Positions 30,117 to 33,336 of a DNA stretch of 33,336 nt are shown one piece after another. Location: the NCBI GenBank assembly GCA_947500825.1, contig CANMTR010000026.1, positions 1 through 33,336 of the forward strand. Direction: 5' to 3'. A model generated the notes under the pieces. It saw only the letters and a list, made by a program, of their open reading frames with translations, was not told the DNA's origin and ran no database searches. Source of the stretch: an uncultured Paracoccaceae bacterium (lineage in GTDB: Bacteria; Pseudomonadota; Alphaproteobacteria; Rhodobacterales; Rhodobacteraceae). Both the position numbers and the translations under genes were made by a program. Positions within the stretch are counted from its first letter, which is position 1; the number at the start of each line of letters is the position of its first letter.

Positions 30117-30294
30117 AGCATCTGTCTTGAAGCGCAAGGTCTGAACCGTGGCGATGAGCCTGACCGGACCGGAGATCTCCAAAAATCGGAGGTCCGGTCA
30201 GGCGGCGTCGAAGCAAGAGCTGCCGTCCAATCAACACGCAGCGAATGACCCGAGAGAGCCCAAAGTGTCGAATGCTGCGACGCCTACACAACGC
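30117..30294. other. Rearranged block between leader half and IS110 remnant
   Basis: About 180 bp with no recognised gene. It contains the inverted repeat at 30158-30203 and separates the cut leader from the truncated transposase. Source unknown. Confidence 0.4.
30158..30203. repeat. 13-bp inverted repeat with palindromic loop
   Basis: GCCTGACCGGACC (30158-30170) and GGTCCGGTCAGGC (30191-30203) are perfect complements. The 20-base loop contains the palindrome GGAGATCTCC (30171-30180). It could be a transposon end, an attachment-type site, or a terminator-like hairpin (a short A-run lies inside the loop). Confidence 0.5.
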
Positions 30295-30819
30295 GATCCG
30301 GTCCGCGATCTGCGCTTTCACGGTTTCGAGGATTGCTTCCCCGTACTGCTGCTCCAGAGCGACGCGCTCGTCGACGATCTGGCGACGCGCGACGGAGATC
30401 TCGGCCAGTTCTGCCATGAGCTCTGACGGCGGTTCACTCGGTGCCGGTTTCATCGTGGCTCCGAAGGTCGCCAGCGTCACGGCGTCGATCCGGTCGGATT
30501 TCGCCAACTGGCCCATGACGTCCGCGAAGCGGCGGGACCGGTACGGATTGACCACGGCGACCCGGAAACCCGCCCCATGCAAAGAGGCATGAGCCTCGCG
30601 ATGGTAGCGGCCCGTGGCTTCCATCACGACCAGGTCGGCCCCTGCGGCAGTACCGAGCTTCTGAATTTGCTCAAAGCCGGAGGGATCGTTCCGGACCCGG
30701 ATCTGGTCTCCCGCAGGATGAACAGCGGCATCAAGCCATCCCTTGCTGACGTCGATTCCCACGGTTGTCCCACCACTATGTCGCGGAACGGATAGTGCCT
30801 TACCTTTTATCCGGGACAT
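30295..30819 (-). pseudogene. IS110-family transposase, N-terminal fragment
   Basis: The first about 175 codons follow an IS110/IS1111-type DEDD transposase: GIDVSKGWLDAA (Asp23), VVMEATGRYHREAHA (Glu67), NPYRSRRFADVMGQLAKSDR with DRIDA (Asp109, Asp112), so the whole RuvC-like catalytic tetrad is present. After ETVKAQIADRI the frame turns into unrelated Arg-rich sequence, and the C-terminal Tnp domain with its Ser is missing. The ATG is at 30819. The 30820-30942 stretch upstream could be the non-coding end where IS110 elements encode their bridge RNA, but I did not identify that RNA. It cannot transpose alone. Confidence 0.85.
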
Positions 30820-30942
30820 TGAAGACTCCCCATCATCTGTTCAGGCCCAAATCTAGATTGGGGACCGGCCCTGCTCTCCTTCGGCCCTGGAAGACCCAGG
30901 CGGCGACGGCCCAATCCCCACCCGGACATCCCACACAGCAGG

Positions 30943-31030
30943 CTCTCCGGGGAGACGTTCCGCAAGCGGTGACGTCCCAAGGGAAAGATAAAAGGCGGCG
31001 CCTCCTCTTCGTGGTTTCAAGCACCAAGGA
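30943..31030 (+). other. Structured leader module, copy 5 (extended form)
   Basis: Leader of the DUF3768 gene. The CTCCGGGGAGACG block, a CCGCAAGCGG hairpin, GTCCC-AA-GGGA, then AAAGATAAAAGGCGGC, CTCCTCTTCGTGGT...ACC hairpin and AAGGAGAG. The first 60 bases line up with copy 1 at 28826 with small changes (shared blocks: CTCCGGGG, GAGACG, GTCCC, GAAAG-TAA-AG-CGGC), suggesting a conserved RNA. Confidence 0.5.
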
Positions 31031-31038
31031 GAGAGACC

Positions 31039-31428
31039 ATGACCGACACGATCCCCGATCCCCGGATCGACAATGCCGCCGGGATCGCCCGGCAGAACGA
31101 CGCCTTCCGCCGCCACGTCTGCCTCAACGCCCCCTATCCCGACGGGATGCCGGCGCTGGAAGGCCGCCTCGTCGTGACCGCCGCCCTCCAGGGCGAGGGA
31201 CTGTCCTTCGCCCTCGACTGCATGTGGTGGATCGGCCGGGTCGAGCAGTTCGGGGAGGAGAACGATCCCGAGGGCCACCACGACTTCGGTGCCGTGGAGG
31301 TCCGGGGCCGGAAGGTCTTCTGGAAGATCGACGCCTACGACAGCGACTACGCCTACGGCTCGGAGGACCCGTCCGACCCCGCGCAGACCGCGCGCGTGCT
31401 GACGATCATGTTCCCCTCCGACTGGTAG
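31039..31428 (+). CDS. DUF3768 family protein
   Basis: 129 residues. The family pattern is clear: IARQNDAFRRHVC, GRLVVTAALQGEG, then FGEENDPEGHHDFGAVEVRG, KVFWKIDAYDSDYAYGSEDP and VLTIMFPSDW. DUF3768 proteins are small, soluble and frequent on alphaproteobacterial plasmids and integrative elements; their function is unknown. Ribosome binding site AAGGAG, spacing 7. It is followed by a strong terminator at 31466. Confidence 0.88.
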   Translation: MTDTIPDPRIDNAAGIARQNDAFRRHVCLNAPYPDGMPALEGRLVVTAALQGEGLSFALDCMWWIGRVEQFGEENDPEGHHDFGAVEVRGRKVFWKIDAYDSDYAYGSEDPSDPAQTARVLTIMFPSDW

Positions 31429-31465
31429 GGACGCGCGCCGCTCCCCGGTCTCGCCCGACCGCGAC

Positions 31466-31500
31466 GCCCCCGCTCCGAAAGAGGAGTGGGGGCTTTTTTT
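31466..31500 (+). terminator. Rho-independent terminator, leader module copy 6
   Basis: GCCCCCGCTCC (31466-31476), loop GAAAGA, GGAGTGGGGGC (31483-31493), then seven T (31494-31500). An 11-bp stem with one G-T pair. Then CGGCC-ATGA-GGCCG (31507-31520) and GGAAAGAG continue the repeated leader order up to the ParB-like ATG. Confidence 0.85.
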
Positions 31501-31546
31501 CGTGTGCGGCCATGAGGCCGGAAAGAGACAGACACGGAGACAGACG

Positions 31547-33336
31547 ATGACCATCAAGCCCGACCTGACCGACACCGACGTGGCCCTGAAGGACCTCGTG
31601 ATCCACGACCTGAACGCCCGCGCGGGCTCGCCGGAGGCCTACGAGGCCGATGACATACCCGTCCTCGCGGCCTCCATCGCGACGCTGGGGCTTCTGAACC
31701 CGCTCATCGTCCAGAAAGTCGGCAAGGTCTGGGGCGTCATCGCCGGCGGCCGCCGCCGCGCCGCCCTCCTGCACCTTGCGAACGACAAGGAGGCAAAGGG
31801 CTGGACGATGCGGACGAAGGTGAAGTGCCGGGCAATTCCCGACGACGTGGCCGCGGCGACCGCGATCACCGTGGCCGAGAACGTGACGCAAAAGGCCATG
31901 GACCCGATCGACGAGTTCGAGGCGTTCGCGCGCATGATGGAAACGGGCGGCCATACCCCCGACAGCATCGCGAAGATGTTCGGCGTCGAGCGGCGCCGCG
32001 TGGTCGATCGGCTGCGCTTCGGCCGGGTTCATCCCGATATCCGCGCCGCCGCCCGTATGAGGCAGATCACGCTCGACGCGATGAAGGCGTTCGCCGAGCA
32101 TCCCGACCAGGAGGTGCAGGCCGCCGTCTTCCAGGAGATGCAGGGCCAGTTCATGGCCGCGTGGGCGATCCGGGACAAGCTGCGGAACCGCGGGGTGAAG
32201 ATCGGCGACGACCTCGGCCAGCTCGTCGTGGAGGGCTACCGGGCCGCCGGGGGCGACATCGCGGCCGACCTGATCGAGGAGGACTCGGTCCTGACCGACG
32301 GGGGGCTGGTCGATCGGCTCCTTCTGGAGACGCTCGACGCCCGCGCCGAGGCGGAGCGCGCGCGCCTCGGCTTCAAGTGGGCGGCGGCCGAGCGCAGCCC
32401 CGACTACGAGGCGCTTCGTTCCTACGGCCGGGTCTACTGCGACCAGCTCGCCACCGAGGAGGCCGGTCCCCGCGCGGCCGAGATCGCCGACCGGATGGCC
32501 GCGATCGAGGATCTGCGCGAGACCGACGAGAGTGCCGACGCCGACGCGCTGGAAGAGGAGTGGGATCGCCTCGAGGACGAGTACGACGACCTGACCACCC
32601 GCTACGATCCCGAGGACCTCGCCCGCGCGGGCGTCATCGCCACGTGGGAGCGCGGCGAGGTCACGTTCTTCCACGGCCTCGTCCGGCCCGAGGACAAACC
32701 CGACGCGGCGCCCCGGAGCGGCGATCCGGCCCCGGGGGGAACCGGCGAGACGGGCGGAACGCCCGGCGCGGGGGACGAGGCCCCGGAGGAGACCGGCCCG
32801 GCGCCGCTGGTCCTGTCCGAGAGCCTGAAGATGGACCTGAAGACGGAGCAGGCCGCCGTCGTGGGCAGCGCGCTGGCGGGCGATCCCGCGCTGGCGCAGG
32901 ACCTCGCCCTCTTCAAGATCGCGGCCGACGTGATGGGCCGGTTCTCCCGCATCTCCTATGCCCTCGGGATCAGCGCCTCGGAGGCCAACCGTCCCCATGC
33001 CAAGCCCGAGGGCGTGGACGCCCGCGCGGCGGAGGCGCTGGAGGCCCTGAGCGGCGATCTGGACCTCACGTGGTGGGACGAGCGCAGCCCCCGCGCCCTG
33101 CCGGAGCGGTTCGAGGCGTTCCGGGCGCTGGACGCGGACATGAAGGCGCGGATCGTCGCCGTGGCCATGGCCGATACCGTCCAGCCCACCGCCTACGGAT
33201 GGGGCGAGGAACTGCTGTCCCACGTCGCCCGCCAGGTCGTTCCCGACATGCGCGCCGCATGGCGGCCCACGGGGGAGGCGTTCTTCGGCCGCCTGAAGAA
33301 GGGCGAACTGCTGGGCATCCTCGCCAACGACCTCAA
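31547..33336 (+). CDS. parB: Large ParB-like partition/nuclease-domain protein (3' end outside window)
   Basis: At least 596 codons open to the window edge; ATG 31547 with GGAG 7 bases upstream. ParB/Srx-type N-terminal domain: VALKDLVIHDLNARAG, IATLGLLNPLIVQ and box II IAGGRRRAALLHLA, followed by AENVTQKAMDPIDEFEAF and a helix-turn-helix SIAKMFGVERRRVVDRLR. A middle acidic region (DADALEEEWDRLEDEYDD) and a disordered Pro/Gly linker lead to a C-terminal helical domain (MKMDLKTEQAAVVGSALAG-like, then EALSGDLDLTWW). ParB proteins centre partition on parS or bind DNA on mobile elements. The size matches plasmid/ICE ParB proteins of alphaproteobacteria. No parA is visible here. Confidence 0.88.
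   Translation, partial: MTIKPDLTDTDVALKDLVIHDLNARAGSPEAYEADDIPVLAASIATLGLLNPLIVQKVGKVWGVIAGGRRRAALLHLANDKEAKGWTMRTKVKCRAIPDDVAAATAITVAENVTQKAMDPIDEFEAFARMMETGGHTPDSIAKMFGVERRRVVDRLRFGRVHPDIRAAARMRQITLDAMKAFAEHPDQEVQAAVFQEMQGQFMAAWAIRDKLRNRGVKIGDDLGQLVVEGYRAAGGDIAADLIEEDSVLTDGGLVDRLLLETLDARAEAERARLGFKWAAAERSPDYEALRSYGRVYCDQLATEEAGPRAAEIADRMAAIEDLRETDESADADALEEEWDRLEDEYDDLTTRYDPEDLARAGVIATWERGEVTFFHGLVRPEDKPDAAPRSGDPAPGGTGETGGTPGAGDEAPEETGPAPLVLSESLKMDLKTEQAAVVGSALAGDPALAQDLALFKIAADVMGRFSRISYALGISASEANRPHAKPEGVDARAAEALEALSGDLDLTWWDERSPRALPERFEAFRALDADMKARIVAVAMADTVQPTAYGWGEELLSHVARQVVPDMRAAWRPTGEAFFGRLKKGELLGILANDL

Noticed and set aside
29674-30819. Full-length 381-residue IS110 transposase
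   Set aside because: Only the first about 175 residues match the family; the rest reads through the joint into shadow of small genes.
28826-31500. CRISPR array
   Set aside because: The repeated units are hairpin leaders each followed by a different gene; they are not regular short repeats with unique spacers.
31406-33223. 605-codon open frame on the minus strand
   Set aside because: Shadow of the ParB-like gene in high-GC DNA; the plus strand has real ParB motifs, a ribosome binding site and plausible codon use, while the minus frame has none.

Overview
The window looks like an accessory region (plasmid, chromid or integrative element) of an alphaproteobacterium, most likely Rhodobacterales. 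The indications are high GC, dense ATGA/GTGA-coupled operons, a TrbM-like protein, a DUF3768 protein, a TolA-type C-terminal domain of the Rhodobacteraceae kind, and a large plasmid-type ParB protein at the right edge. This placement comes from reading the proteins, not from a database search.

Left third (1-11.3 kb), defence island: a frameshifted GNAT acetyltransferase pseudogene; an AT-rich two-gene SIR2-HerA module on the minus strand (the Nezha-type anti-phage pair); a ParD/ParE toxin-antitoxin pair with an apparently leaderless promoter; and a three-gene TerB-domain / P-loop ATPase / DEAD-box helicase operon matching the Shango (SngABC) anti-phage system. The TerB protein appears to start at a non-ATG codon upstream of the first ATG, which adds two membrane segments. 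An SRAP/YedK-type protein follows, whose catalytic Cys2 is reached only from an ATC start codon. Next come a TrbM-like secreted protein, a small secreted protein and a free-standing TolA C-terminal domain (11.3-12.9 kb), then about 800 bp of mostly non-coding, hairpin-rich DNA.

Middle (13.7-28.7 kb), metal and envelope island. On the minus strand: a ZntR/CadR-like MerR regulator, a short CDF-type transporter, YnfA, a His-rich CDF exporter, a SpoIIAA/STAS-like protein and an HGSNAT-like membrane protein. On the plus strand: SCO1, DsbB, DsbA, PCu(A)C, SCO1 and an M23 peptidase with a putative lipoprotein; an L,D-transpeptidase (minus); a ZIP transporter; a damaged lspA-like gene; CtaG; a ZntA-type P1B-ATPase; and a DUF411 protein. 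Three promoters (before the CDF exporter, the SCO/Dsb operon and the ATPase) share the MerR-family layout: a 19-bp spacer carrying a CTaCAGTGGCTgtAG-like dyad. This suggests one MerR regulon covering both Zn/Cd/Pb efflux and cytochrome oxidase copper delivery/thiol chemistry. A second dyad, TCACATGNGTGTGA, occurs in two intergenic regions of the island.

Right end (28.7-33.3 kb), mobile-element backbone: an array of very small proteins, each preceded by a similar leader (GC hairpin with a purine-rich loop, T-run, second hairpin, GGAAAGGA-like ribosome binding site), ending in DUF3768 and ParB. One leader copy is cut in half at 30116/30117 by a block carrying a truncated IS110-family transposase. 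No tRNA, rRNA or CRISPR array was seen.
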